Assembly: GCF_026151205.1 (NCBI RefSeq)
Contig: NC_087084.1
Span: 10,691,453-10,755,452, forward strand
Length of the DNA: 64,000 bases
Direction: 5' to 3'
Origin: Bolinopsis microptera
Taxonomy: Eukaryota > Ctenophora > Tentaculata > Lobata > Bolinopsidae
This document shows positions 23,401 through 34,489 of the stretch, one piece after another. The notes below the pieces were generated by a model, which was given only the letters and a program-made list of their open reading frames with translations, did not search any database and had not been told where the DNA came from. The stretch's first letter is position 1, and each line of letters starts with the position of its first letter. The translations under genes and the position numbers were made by a program.

Positions 23401-26400
23401 CGCTGTCACATTTAGGTGAAGTTAAACTATTTTTCTAACTAGTAGTTTGTCTTGGTGTATGAAATGTAACTGGACGTAATTTGGGTGATTTTTTGGAAAA
23501 TTTAACTCATGACATGATTTTGGTCCATCACTTAATATAGCTAAATCTAGTAGGATTTCAAATAGTAGGATTTCCAATAGTCACCGATCGAAAGTTCAGT
23601 TTTGAGTTTCGTGTGTGTGACTATTATCTTATAAGTGTCACTAGTACTACATTGAGTATGTGTGACGTGTAATACACAGCACTACAAAATCACTACAACA
23701 GTGTATATAAAGTGTGTGTAAAGTGTATATTATGAAGTGTTTAATGTGTACTGTGTAATAATGATATGTGTAAGCCAATGTTGCTAACTGTATTACTAAC
23801 ATTGAATACATTACTGTAGGTACAAGCACCACACTTAATGTTGTTACTTTCACACACCATATATTATATCATTTTATGGGGTTAGAAGCTGCTAGAAGCA
23901 ACGTTTGTGATTTCTCGGATAATTATAGAAATGAAATCATCTACAAATTTCGATATTTTGACAAAAAGCGAAAGTGTTCAATTATGCAACTTATTTACTA
24001 CAGGTAATCACATCCTGACTTACCGTTAGGCATTTGAGGGGGAGGTGGCGGTGGCATACCCTGCAAACAAATACTGTTAGTTCGTAAGATAACTAAATAA
24101 CACAACTAACATAACACAAGTACAACTTAATAACACAACTAACATAACACAACTAACATAACACAACTAACATAACACAACTAACATAACACAACTAACA
24201 TAACAAAACTAACATAACACAACTAACATAACACAACTAACATAACACAACCAACATAACACAACTAATATAACACAACTAACATAACACAACTAACATA
24301 ACACAACTAACATAACACAACTAACATAACACAACTAACATAACACAACCAACATAACACAACTAATATAACACAACTAACATAACACAACTTAATAACA
24401 CAACTAACATAACGCAACTAACATAACACAACTAACATAACACAACTAACATAACACAACTAACATAACACAACTAACATAACACAACTAACATAACACA
24501 ACTAACATAACACAACTAACATAACACAACTAACATAACACAACTAACATAACACAACTAACATAACACAACTAACATAACACAACTAACATAACACAAC
24601 TAACATAACACAACTAACATAACACAAATTTCAGGAAATCTACGTTTGACCCATATCTATAATCTCTGAAATTTCTGTGCAATTCTAAGAAGAATTACGT
24701 GAGTTATTAAAGGGTTGCGTGTGGGTAGTTACTTCTGGGCCACCCTGTATATATTCTCCCTTATTACAAGCTCATATTGTTTCTATATCAAACCCACAAG
24801 ATCTACAGTTTACAGTTACAGTTTAGCTGGATTGTAAACTAGAATCAATGGTAAGGGGAGAGGAAACTCCCAATGTAAGTACAATACACAAAGCACTAAT
24901 GACATCACTACAGAGAAATATATATACTCTCAGTGTTGCTGAGAGAACGTTAAAATCCCAGACTTACATGTAAACTGCTCCGTTGTGGGGCACCAGATCC
25001 GCGCTGAGGAGCGCCAGAACCGCGGCGCGGCGGAGGAGGAGGATCTACAGCCGGGGGAGGAGGAGCGGGGGCTCTGAGAACAATTATATAATTAGTTAAT
25101 TAGTTAATTAGGCAGTGCAGGTAATGAGGACGCCTGAACACTAACTCTGATAGAGTACTAAGATTATTGTCCACAAGAATCAACTACAAGGAAATTAGCA
25201 GAGTAATTTGTACATTTAAAATCAAAACGTGGTACTTTGAGGGAAGGAGATTTATATAAAACATTAACTTTTTAATACAATTTAAATACATTAATACATT
25301 AATGATGAGTTAGTGCTTTTCAGCGAACATACAGCACGTGCAGTCGACTATTATATGCAGTAGGGAATTAAGTTAAAACCGAAAACATTAATTAAATGGG
25401 TGCCCCTTTATTCTACACCATTTTAGTAAGCGGTTAGTTCAACTGGAGGGGGATTCAGGAAATGGAATGTAATAACTAGTAAACTGCAGGTGGTTTTTGG
25501 TATGCATTACATTTTACCACATTCCAATGTACAAAATTGCAACAAAATTGTAACAAAATTGTAACAAAATTGTAACAAAATTGAAACAAAATTGAAACAA
25601 AATTCTCAATAGAAAGTATTAGTGGATGGGAAATTGATTTCTTTGTGCTTAATTTAACATAATATGATCAAAGGCACGGATTTAGTGCGACATATCACAT
25701 AGTCACCGAGAGTAGAGCTTAAGAACGGCGTTACATTTCTAACGAGATTTGAGACATATTAAAGTAAATTTAAGACACATAAAGTGCTGCCAATTAAATT
25801 AGGAAACGGGAAAATAGGAAGATAATATTATGTAAGCCAAATAAAATATGCAAGATAAGATGTAAAAGCAAGGAAGTACAAGGTAATGTGCTTCATATTA
25901 TGTTACAGATGTAACAACAGAATGTGTGTACGTTTAATATAATTTACCTGATCCGTACAGCAGAATGTATTACCGATCTGAGAATTAGAGCATTTCAATC
26001 ACGCAATCCCACGCTTTATCACACACATTTTCATTGTTCACTCGGTGCTACATTAATAATACCGGTCACTGTTACCATGGCAACAAGTCCCTTGTTACCA
26101 TGGCAACAAGTCCCTTGTTACCATGGCAACAAGTCCCGGGTACCATGACAACAAGTCCCTGGTACAATGTCAACAAGTCCCTGGTACCATGACAACAAGT
26201 CCCTTGTTACCATGGCAACAAGTCCCTTGTTACCATGGCAAAAAGTCCCGGGTACCATGGCAACAAGTCCCGGGTACCATGGCAACAAGTCCCTGATTAC
26301 CATGGCAACAAGTCCCTGATTACCATGGCAACAAGTCTCTTGTTACCATGACAACAAGTCCCTTGTTACCATGGCAACAAGTCCCTCGTTACCATGGCAA

Positions 26401-29400
26401 CAAGTCCCTTGTTACCATGGAAAAAAGTCCTTTGTTACCATGGCAAAAAGTCCCTGGTACCATGGCAACAAGTCCCTGGTACCATGGCAACAAGTCCCTG
26501 ATTACCATGGAAAAAAGTCCTTTGTTACCATGGCAAAAAGTCCCTGGTACCATGGCAACAAGTCCCTGATTACCATGGCAAAAAGTCCCTGGTACCATGG
26601 CAACAAGTCCCTGGTACCATGGCAACAAGTCCCTGATTACCATGGCAACAAGTCTCTTGTTACCATGACAACAAGTCCCTTGTTATCATGGCAAAAAGTC
26701 CCGGGTACCATGGCAACAAGTCCCGGGTACCATGACAACAAGTCCCTGATTACCATGGCAACAAGTCCCTGATTACCATGGCAACAAGTCCCTTGTTACC
26801 ATGGCAACAAGTCCCTTGTTACCATGGCAACAAGTCCCTTGTTACCATGGCAACAAGTCCCTCGTTACCATGGCAACAAGTCCCTGATTACCATGGAAAA
26901 AAGTCCCTTGTTACCATGGCAACAAGTCCCTGGTACCATGGCAACAAGTCCCTGGTACCATGGCAACAAGTCCCTGATTACCATGGAAAAAAGTCCTTTG
27001 TTACCATGGCAAAAAGTCCCTGGTACCATGGCAAGAAGTCCCTGATTACCATGGCAACAAGTCCCTTGTTATCATGGCAAAAAGTCCCGGGTACCATGGC
27101 AACAAATCCCGGGTACCATGGCAACAAGTCCCTTGTTACCATGGCAACAAGTCCCTGATTACCATGGCAACAAGTCCCTGATTACCATGGCAACAAGTCC
27201 CTTGTTACCATGGCAACAAGTCTCTTGTTACCATGGCAACAAGTCCCTTGTTACCATGGCAACAAGTCCCTGGTAATGACGGATTGTGCTGTGAGCAAAA
27301 TAAGAAGAGAAATCTAACAAGCCCCACGCAGAGCGATGTAATTACACAATTAATTAAAATGTAATTACACACATGTGTATCATTGATCCTCCGCATGCAT
27401 TTCACCACGCTCACACACACTAACTTTCGCTTGGAGCTGCGCCGCGTGACACTGGCACTGCGCTGATGAAACGAGAGCTTTTCACTACTGCTACTGGAAT
27501 AATATTCACACTTACTGTTTTTAAACTAGTTATGTACAGTTTTAACATCGGAACTGTCACATGTTTTTAACGAATCAGCTGCTGGTAATAATCATGTGAA
27601 TCGGGACATGCTGTTAACTTTAACTGTATAACAAATTCTAGGCCGATATTATAGACTCCTCTTTATATAGACTCCTCTTCTCTTCAGATATGGGAATGTA
27701 AAGTTTTGCCCTGAGTACTTTAACAATATAGTAAGTAGTTACTAGTTATACTGGCTGTGTAAAAAATAGGATGTACAATTACAATGTATCGTATACTATA
27801 ATACATGGTACACTGCGAATTTCCATCATATCTTTTTAAAATCAAAGCTTTGAGATCATTAAGATATGTATCTGGACCAGCTGATAAAAATCAAGTAGAA
27901 CAACACGGAAATTAAACAGCAACTCAGCGCGACGTCACACACCACGTGACATGACGTCACACACCACGTGACATGACGTCACACAACACGTGACATGGCG
28001 ACACACAACACGTGACATGACGTCACACAACACGTGACATGACGTCACACAACACGTGACATTAATTAGAACAGTCACTATAACAGAGCAGCGAGATCAC
28101 ATACTCATCTGTTGCGTTGTGTCCTGTGTAATCACTGATGGTTTGATGATTAACAAATCATTGTTAAAGACAAAGTACAAAATTAGCCTTAAATTAGCAA
28201 TCAGTATATAATTAGCTCCTTTTTAGCACAATTATCAATCAAGGGATCAGTGTTTTACAATTGAATAATTATAAATAAATGTGAGTTGTCAATGCAAATT
28301 AAATTATAACTGAATTGAATTATAAAATATGAGCGATCAATCTCTTTTGGAAATTATAGTCAAGCTTCAATAGTGATCCGGACTCCATCGCAGGGGGGCT
28401 TTGTTATTACAGTAAAACACCGAACTCCGGATCAGTAAATCCGGGACTAACTTAATCAATCAATTAGCTTTACCCCGGACATTGTATCTGATTTTGGCCC
28501 AACCTCAATTTCTTTTCAGTAAGCACAGAGTTCAAGGCTACAACACTTTGAGTTTACTTGAATCAAAGGAATCTCTGATACGATTTAAACATTACTTGTC
28601 TGAAAATCACAAGAATTCATATTGTCTGTACATTTTCCTGGCTGGTTATATCAAACAAAATCAGAGAACACCCCTCTCATTCCTTGGTTACCATGGTAAC
28701 AACATGGTTACCATGGTAACAACATGGTTACCATGGTAACAACATGGTTACCGTGGTAACAACATGGTTACCGTGGTAACAACATGGTTACCATGGTAAC
28801 AACATGGTTACCGTGGTAACAACATGGTTACCGTGGTAACAACATGGTTACCGTGGTAACGACATGGTTACCGTGGTAACAACATGGTTACCATGGTAAC
28901 AACATGGTTACCGTGGTAACAACATGGTTACCGTGGTAACAACATGTAACTCACAAGTTAGGCAGGCTCCCACTGAAACTGCGCGACTCAAACACACGTG
29001 GAGACTTCAGCGGGGTCCGCGGACTGCCCACCGGCCTAGGACTGCCGGGAGGCTTGGGACGTCCGTCAGTGGAACCCCGCCGTACGGATAGCGGGTCTAA
29101 CTGGAGACTTCTACAGGATATGATGTACCACATAAAATGTGACTTTTGTTCCATTGATATAATTTTCGACAAAATCAAACTTCCTGGTTATCTTAAACTG
29201 AATTTTGTCGGAAATATAATGTTGGAGACCTCTAATGTACAGCACAGTTACTACCAGTATGTGTATAGTCATATTGCACTATAACATTTACTGTTTTATA
29301 TTTTCATGAGGTTCTCACCAGCAACTACTTTTTACTAAACTAAATAAAATTGTTGTTTTCTTGAGTAACAAATGTATGTTTACTGGGTACAAAGTAGCAC

Positions 29401-32400
29401 GGTAAGTGAGCTGTAGGTGTTACAGAGGGTTTATACTGCTCGGGTAGGCATGAAGCAGTAGAGACAATAACTTTAGGTTTAGGACGGTTATGCTAATTTA
29501 CTGCCAACAAGTTAGCGAATAGCGATAATTAATTATATCAACCAAGAAACGTGCTGAATGTTGAACTGGGATTGAACTATGTAGCACAAAATTAAGCACT
29601 AAATATTTACCTATTTGAAGAAGGGGGAGGGGGTGGGGGCAGTCCGTTACTCATATCGTTCACCTGGACAAAACAATTTAAGATAAGGTGCGAACCTTTT
29701 TCTTTGTGAATGAGGGCTTCCTCTAGAGTGCCGTGTTGTTAGTGAATGAGAGATTCCTCTAGAGTGCTGTGTTGTTGGTGAATGAGGGCTTCCTCTAGAG
29801 TGCCGTGTTGTTAGTGAATGAGGGCTTCCTCTAGAGTGCTGTGTTGTTGGTGAATGAGGGCTTCCTCTAGAGTGCCGTGTTGTTAGTGAATGAGGGCTTC
29901 CTCTAGAGTGCTGTGTTGTTGGTGAATGAGGGCTTCCTCTAGAGGTTGGTGGTGGTGGCGCAGGGCGTGCTGGCGAGAAATTCATTGGGGAAAACGCCTT
30001 GGGAGGACTATCAATAGATGGTGAGGGCGCATGACTGGGTGGAGAAATTGGAGATGGGGGCACTCTTAATGGTGGAGGTGTCCTGCCTGGCTGAGATGCA
30101 GTGCTTCTTGAAATTGGTGGTGTTAAAGGAGTCTGTCTAGGAGCTGGTTTAGACCCTCCTGACCCTAACAATGGTGTACTTCTGTCATTTGTTACTGTTT
30201 TCTTCAGACTTGTGCCTGCCTGAATCGAGTTTAATAGGGCATTGTTTCCTCCACCAGATGAAGATATAGGTGCTTGCACTGGTGAAGAAGCTGATGGTCG
30301 TGGAGGTGGTGGTGTTGATGGTAGTGGAGGTGGAGGTGGGGCTCGTTGTGGTACATTTGTTAGTGGTGGAGGTGGAGGTGGGGCTCGTTGTGGTACATTT
30401 GTTAGTGGTGGAGGTGGGGCTCGTTGTGGTGCATTTATTTGAGGTGGTGGAGGTGCCCATCCTTGTGGAGGCGTCCGTGATGGCGGAGGTGCTTTAATAG
30501 ATTTGTTAGGGAAACTAGCAGTGTTTCTTGATATTGGAGGTGTTAATGGCGACTGTCTACGGGCTGGTTTAGACCCCCCTGACCCTAAGGGTGTACTTCT
30601 ATCATTTGTTACTGTTTTCTTCAGACTAGTGCCTGCCTGAATAGAACTTAAAAGGGCATTTTTTCCTCCACCTGATGAAGATATAGGTGCTCGCACTGGT
30701 GAAGAAACTGGTGGTGGTGGTGGAGGTGGGGCTCGTTGTGGTACATTTGTTTTTGGTTGAGGCGCCCTTGCTTGGGTAGATTTGTTAGGGAAACTAGCAG
30801 TGTTTCTTGATATTGGAGGTGTTAATGGCGACTGTCTACAGGCTGTTTTAGTCCCTCCTGACCCTAAGGGTGTACTTCTATCATTTGTTACTGTTTTCTT
30901 CAGACTAGTGCCTGCCTGAATAGAACTTAAAAGGGCATTTTTTCCTCCACCTGATGAGGATATAGGTGCTCCCACTTGCGAAGAAGCTAGTGGTGGTGGA
31001 GGTGCTTTAATTGATGGAGGTGCTCTAATTGGTGGAGGTGCTGGTGTCCATGCTGGGGGTGAAGGTGCTTGCTGTCGCTGAGATGATTTAGAATGACTTG
31101 AGATTGGAGGTCTCAAAGGCGACTGTTTATTAGCTGATTTAGAGCCTCCTGGCGCTAACATCGGAGAACTCCTATCATTAGTTATTGTTTTCTTCAAACT
31201 AGTACCTGCCTGGATAGAGCTTAGTAAAGCACCACCTGATGATGGAGGTGCTTGTGGAATGCTTGGTGAAAGTGCTTGTGGAATGCTTGGTGGGGGCGGC
31301 GGAGGTGAAGGGGGAGGTGTTAGACTGTGCTCATTTTTGGGTGATTTTTTAGGTGAGGAGAAAATGTTCTTTAAAAAGTTTGAGCGAGATTTTTTAGGAG
31401 ATACAGAATCAGAAGGTACCTCAACTCTAGCGGGTGGGGGAGGCATGGCGCCACCCCGTGAAGGAGGGGGTGGAGGACCTCCTCTATTGGAAGGTGGTGG
31501 AGCAGGAGGTCCGCTTCTATTATTAGCAGGAGGAGGAGGAGGAGGGTTACTTCTCTGAGATTGCGGAGGAGGACCACCCCGCTGAGCTGGTGGTGGAGGG
31601 GGGCCACCTCGCTGAGCTGGTGGTGGAGGGGGGCCACCCCGCTGAGCTGGTGGTGGAGGGGGGCCACCTCGATGAGCTGGTGGGCCACGTAAGTTTGAAG
31701 GTGGTGGAGGTGGGCCGCCTCGTTGAGCTGGCGGAGGAGGGGGGCCACCTCGCTGAGCTGGTGATGGAGGAGGACCACCCCGCTGAGCTGGCGGAGGAGG
31801 GGGGCCACCTCGTTGAGCTGGTGGAGGAGGGGGACCACTTCGCTGAGCTGAAGGAGGAGGAGGGCCACCTCGATCATTGGATGGTGGTGGAGGAGGAAAA
31901 CCACCTCGCTGATTGGATCCAGATCCACTTCTGTCATTGACTGGGGCAGGAGGCTTTGGCTCAGCTGATCTCAAAGCACCAGGTGGCTTCATAGCACCAC
32001 CTGTTCTAGGAGCGCCTGAAGATAAGTGTATGAGAAAGAAAATTGAGGATTGATATATGACCAAGATAATTTGCTCAAACACACTATATATTGCAGGGAA
32101 TAAGCTTGTTAAATAAGAAAGGAAACCTCTTTGACCAGCAGGCTTCAGCTTTGGCATTCCGCCAGCAAATAACCCTCCCATACCGCCCATACCACCCATG
32201 GGAGGACCTCCTCCACCTCCTCCTCCTCCTCCACCACTACCACCGCCGCCACCTCCAGGTGGGCCAATGCCACCCCCAGAGGGCTTTGTTCCTGCAATTA
32301 TGAAAATTGTTAAGTTGTTAATTCCAATTATTATTTTCACATCAATGATCAGACCTATTACTCTATTACAGCATGTAAGAAATTTGTAAATGATGCTTTA

Positions 32401-32800
32401 AAATTTTAAAATATCAATAAATCATCACACACCTCCAACTATTGGTGAACTTCTGTCGTTGGTGACGGTTTTCTTAAGCCTTGCTCCACCTTGAATAGAA
32501 GCCAATAAGTTGTTCCTGTCCCCTCCACCCCCACCCGTTGGTTTACCTTTTGCTGCTCTGAGAAAAATATCAGTGTAGAAAATTTTGCTGTAAAGTGTTG
32601 CCAGAGGTTTCAAATTCCATTTAGCAGTTTTAATTAATCCTAACCTAATCTTTCAACTTTACAATACATCAATTTCGAACAAAACAAAATGATTAATTAT
32701 TACTTATGACCATAAAGATTGCATTGACTTACTTTGGGGCTGCAGGTGGTTTTGGTGCCGCAGGTGGTGGCGGAGGTGGCGGTGGTGGTGGTGGTGGCAT
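14121..32800 (-). CDS. WIPF: WASP-interacting protein (WIP/verprolin family), multi-exon
   Basis: WIP-family proteins bind actin through WH2 motifs and bind WASP/N-WASP through a C-terminal segment, controlling Arp2/3-driven actin assembly in the cytoplasm. Exons, minus strand: 32733-32800 (ATG at 32800, Met plus polyproline), 32433-32557 (first WH2, ends LKKTVTNDRSSP), 32127-32291 (Gly-rich, LFAGGMPKL), 32015 to about 29.7 kb (polyproline with four more WH2-like LKKT motifs), 29611-29663, 28955-29110, 24968-25073, 24024-24060, 18469-18618 (WASP-binding segment: WESRFNF, then TYPSK) and 14121-14476 (basic then Pro-rich, stop TAG at 14123-14121). All junctions except the large exon to 29611-29663 agree in phase with GT-AG sites. 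That junction is unresolved: the acceptor at 29663 needs phase 0, and the only obvious donor upstream is phase 2. With about 1,190 residues it is over twice the human WIP length, mostly from repeated proline-rich units. Confidence 0.85.
14490..15400. repeat. Cluster of short imperfect tandem repeats in the last WIP intron
   Basis: Includes CAGTGTTACATTACAATAG-like units (14489-14610), CACCTATAAACACCTGTAAA-like units (14806-14855), 7-bp TAACCAG units (15091-15133) and GTAACCATGACGTAACAATT-like units (15300-15392). No gene. Confidence 0.75.
15865..17627. mobile_element. Non-autonomous DNA element with 20-bp inverted ends and TTAA target duplication
   Basis: AGGATGAGGGGACCTTAGAA starts at 15865 and its exact reverse complement ends at 17627. 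TTAA flanks both ends (15861-15864 and 17628-17631). The interior (1.76 kb) has no transposase ORF; the short ORFs at 16301-16570 and 17014-17212 have no domain. TTAA duplication is used by piggyBac and Kolobok transposases, so a non-autonomous derivative of one of these is likely. It sits in the last WIP intron. Confidence 0.85.
17632..18350. other. Intronic spacer
   Basis: AT-rich WIP intron. A short palindromic ACATTATACATAATGTATAA stretch lies near 17927-17950. Nothing else noted. Confidence 0.4.
18347..18432. repeat. AATGTACTACCAATGTACAA short tandem repeat
   Basis: Three to four imperfect copies of a ~22-bp unit just inside the intron, downstream of the WASP-binding exon. Confidence 0.75.
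18469..18618 (-). CDS. WIPF: WIP exon with the WASP-binding segment
   Basis: Between an acceptor (CTATCTCCCAG) and a donor (AGAG|GTATGT), the exon encodes polyproline, then DWESRFNF, PQPDMY and TYPSK. This is the order of the WIP C-terminal motif that wraps the WASP EVH1 domain. It is the strongest evidence for the family assignment. Confidence 0.85.
18800..19165. repeat. 30/33/36-bp minisatellite, left part
   Basis: Units are built on TAGGTCGCTACAAAATATGA plus a CGCTGCTGCC or CGGCCACGCTGCC tail. Unit lengths differ by multiples of three, so both strands stay open over about 130 codons. The array is cut at TAGGTC (19160-19165) by the G-run element. Confidence 0.85.
19638..19845. repeat. Internal G-run plus GGAGACATT-type motif array
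   Basis: Seventeen G followed by TGACATGTCTCCAATGTCTC, then TTTTGAAAAGATAGGG, then about 20 copies of a 9-bp TTGGAGACA-type motif. It resembles the left end of another member of the same family, but no matching C-run end was found, so it is either one-ended or nested. Confidence 0.7.
19855..22095 (+). repeat. 2.2-kb polypurine (AGG-rich) tract
   Basis: Almost all purines on the plus strand, with higher-order repeats of AGGAGGACTGAGGAGG and GGCTGAGGAGGATGACTGAG. Its homologue on the opposite strand is at 41455-42868. Such tracts can form triplexes and are replication obstacles. Minus-strand Ser/Pro ORFs within it are artefacts. Confidence 0.9.
22096..22494. other. Unique spacer inside element A
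   Basis: Ordinary sequence between the purine tract and the right-end motif block. I see no gene. Confidence 0.4.
22606..23072. repeat. 30/33-bp minisatellite, right part
   Basis: Resumes with TAGGTCGCTACTAAATATGA units after element A, about 15 copies. It is the continuation of the array at 18.8-19.17 kb. Confidence 0.85.
23232..23310. repeat. 22-bp CRE/E-box tandem repeat, 3 units
   Basis: Units of ATGACGTCACACACCACGTG carry the CREB/ATF palindrome TGACGTCA and the E-box CACGTG. The same unit recurs at 27.9, 46.2 and, in variant form, 61.7 kb. Confidence 0.85.
24101..24627. repeat. 14-bp minisatellite ACAACTAACATAAC, about 37 copies
   Basis: A nearly perfect array that begins some 40 bp from the acceptor side of the WIP exon at 24024-24060. 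On the minus (transcribed) strand it is T-rich and could extend the polypyrimidine context. Confidence 0.9.
24968..25073 (-). CDS. WIPF: WIP exon, Pro/Arg/Gly-rich
   Basis: Acceptor TTGTTCTCAG and donor CAT|GTAAGT. It encodes polyproline and then two RGSGAPQ repeats. Phase-compatible with the exons at 28955-29110 and 24024-24060. Confidence 0.75.
25533..25605. repeat. AAAATTGTAAC short tandem repeat
   Basis: About seven copies of an 11-bp unit, intronic. Confidence 0.8.
26071..27275. repeat. 22-23-bp minisatellite carrying RFX X-box-like palindromes, about 52 copies
   Basis: Units of GTTACCATGGCAACAAGTCC plus CTT (variants begin GGTACC or GATTACC). Most contain GTTACCATGGCAAC or ACCATGGCAAC, which agrees with the published RFX-factor X-box palindrome GTTGCCATGGCAAC. 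ORFs through it on both strands are artefacts. It lies in a WIP intron. Confidence 0.9.
27931..28062. repeat. 22-bp CRE/E-box tandem repeat, 6 units
   Basis: GACGTCACACACCACGTGAC units. The third to sixth copies carry ACAACACGTG, and one copy has a degraded CRE (GGCGACAC). Intronic in WIP. Confidence 0.9.
28686..28946. repeat. 20-bp minisatellite GGTTACCATGGTAACAACAT, 13 copies
   Basis: Each unit holds the palindrome GTTACCATGGTAAC or its GTTACCGTGGTAAC variant, again X-box-like. The array ends within 10 bp of the donor of the WIP exon at 28955-29110. Confidence 0.9.
28955..29110 (-). CDS. WIPF: WIP exon, Ser/Pro/Arg-rich
   Basis: Donor AACTT|GTGAGT at 28955 and acceptor CCTGTAG before 29110. 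It enters in phase 2 from 29611-29663 and leaves in phase 2, and the flanking exons match. It encodes repeated GSPR-type and KSPR-type tetrads, possible kinase or SH3 targets. Confidence 0.7.
29680..32015 (-). CDS. WIPF: WIP large exon: polyproline with four WH2-like repeats
   Basis: About 2.3 kb in one frame. From the N-terminal side there are eight or more RGGPPPPPAQ-type units that could bind SH3 domains or profilin. Four copies of ALLSSIQAGTSLKKTVTNDR follow, at about 31163-31235, 30885-30950, 30592-30665 and 30170-30245. The last part is a tandem repeat with the unit Ser-Arg-Gly-Ser-Pro-His-Ser, about 29700-29945 (six 39-bp units). The frame continues to a stop at 29647, but splicing out before that is needed to reach the downstream exons. 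The exact 3' end is not determined. Confidence 0.75.
32433..32557 (-). CDS. WIPF: WIP exon 2: first WH2 actin-binding motif
   Basis: The exon starts after a TTTTTCTCAG acceptor and ends at a G|GTGTGT donor. It encodes a Gly-rich linker and then NNLLASIQ...LKKTVTNDRSSP, matching the verprolin-type WH2 (amphipathic helix, then the LKKT/V actin contact). It is phase-compatible with exons 1 and 3. Confidence 0.85.
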
Positions 32801-32921
32801 TCTCAGTCAATTCAATTTTCAAGATTTGTGGTGAAAGAATGGTTGTATCATCAGCGACAGTAATACGTTGCTATCCTATTGAAACATACATTATTATAAT
32901 GAGGCATTGACAAATGGGACC

Positions 32922-33160
32922 AGGCTGAGCTGGGGGAGGTCAAAAGTTAGTATGCAACCTTCCAACTTATTACATAGCCATGTTCCATATTTGAGACTAG
33001 TAACTTGGGGAGAGGGGACTAGTGCCTGCCTGAATAAAGCTTAAAAAGGCATTTCTCCTCCATTTAATGAAGATACAGGCTGAGCTGGGGGAGGTCAAAA
33101 GTTAGTATACAACCTTCCAACCTATTACATAGCCATGCTTCATATTTGAGACTTGTTACT
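32922..33160. repeat. ~154-bp tandem duplication containing a WH2 pseudo-exon
   Basis: GGCTGAGCTGGGGGAGGTCA blocks at 32922 and 33076 repeat for ~85 bp each. Between them (33014-33078) the minus strand matches the WH2-coding repeat of the WIP large exon, with small deletions and stops, so it cannot encode the motif. It lies 0.2 kb upstream of the WIP start codon. Confidence 0.7.
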
Positions 33161-34480
33161 TTGATGGGGGGGGGGGGCAGGCAACCCATCGATGCCCATG
33201 CCCATTTGAACAAAAATTTGAGGAATAAATGTGCAAAATTAGCTTCATTTTCATAATTGTCTGGTTGAAATTGGTCAAAATCAGTCCTTATATTAATTTG
33301 AGGACGGCGAACGCAATGGTGTTATATTATTTTCATTTAAACTAAAGTTTCGGACGTTTTTAAGGATTTGATAAATGGGCAAAGCCCTCAAGACATCAAT
33401 GCTCATTGATGCCCATGCCCATTTGACCAAAATTAATTTTTAAATATTTTTATTATCTAAATATGCAAAGATGGAGCGCCATTGTAAATCCCAACATTCT
33501 ATTTGAATCAACCTGTATTTTTTTGCAAACATTCCAGAAACTCTATTCTAGTATATTACATATGATCATTAAATGCTGCAACTGATCCAAAAAATGATGT
33601 GAATTAAAGAGACAAAATGACGAAGTTTTCAAGCATTTTTGTTTATCAGTAAACCTGATTGAGTGATTATCAGATCACGTGATATGGCACAGCACAAGAA
33701 TCAACTAGTTGATTAGGTTCTCAGTGTACTAGACTATGGTGCATGAGTATGTCACGTAGTACAGATTCGACTTTTTAGGGATAAAGCATGCAACCCCAAA
33801 TCAATTTGGATGCATGAAATCATAGTAAACAATAATAAAATTGTTTTCCAAAAACAATAATCAAATAGAGGCAAAAGATGTCATGTTCTAAAATGCAACA
33901 ATAACACAAAATTTCATAACGTATTATTGTGAAAATGTAACGATATTTGCTTTAGTGCTCGATTTTTATACTACGGTGTAAAATTGATTAATCATTAATA
34001 GTCTATTAATATTAGTAGAGGCTCTTACGGGCATTGTCTGCTCGATACGCTAGGGACCCCATATACACCATACTAGACGTATTTTTGACCGTAGAATCGA
34101 TTAAAAGTGGTTTCAAAATGATTGGACTGATTTTACCTGGTTAAAAATGCAAGAAACCGATTTATATATGTAATAGGCGCCATGAGTTGGCACAGAATTT
34201 TGTTGTCTTTGATTTTGATAAATTTGGTACCAAAAGTTGCCTCTAAGTGTGAATAATGCAAATTCAATGTGTAACACGATAACGTCCAGCTGTATGTGGG
34301 CCTCTTGCATGCATTACAAGAGTTTAAAGGACTAAGGCTATTATATTTATGTCCATAATCATTTCACATAGCCATGTGTATACGCGTACTGCGTGACGCG
34401 CTTTGCTCTATCCAGAGCCCTTGCGCTTGCAGTAGCGTGCGCCCGCCTCTTGACTTGTGAAACAGGCGCGCCCGCAGTGG
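33161..34480. other. Intergenic spacer upstream of WIP
   Basis: Contains 12 G at about 33163-33175 and two copies of GATGCCCATGCCCATTTGA (near 33197 and 33407). I see no gene. Confidence 0.5.
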
Positions 34481-34489
34481 CGCGAAAGC

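Noticed and set aside
26348..27158. Repeated ORFs on both strands in the 26-27 kb array
   Set aside because: They exist because the 22-23-bp unit has no stops; sense and antisense are equally open.
24101..28946. CRISPR-like array of short repeats
   Set aside because: Units are contiguous tandem copies without unique spacers, in a eukaryotic intron; no cas genes.
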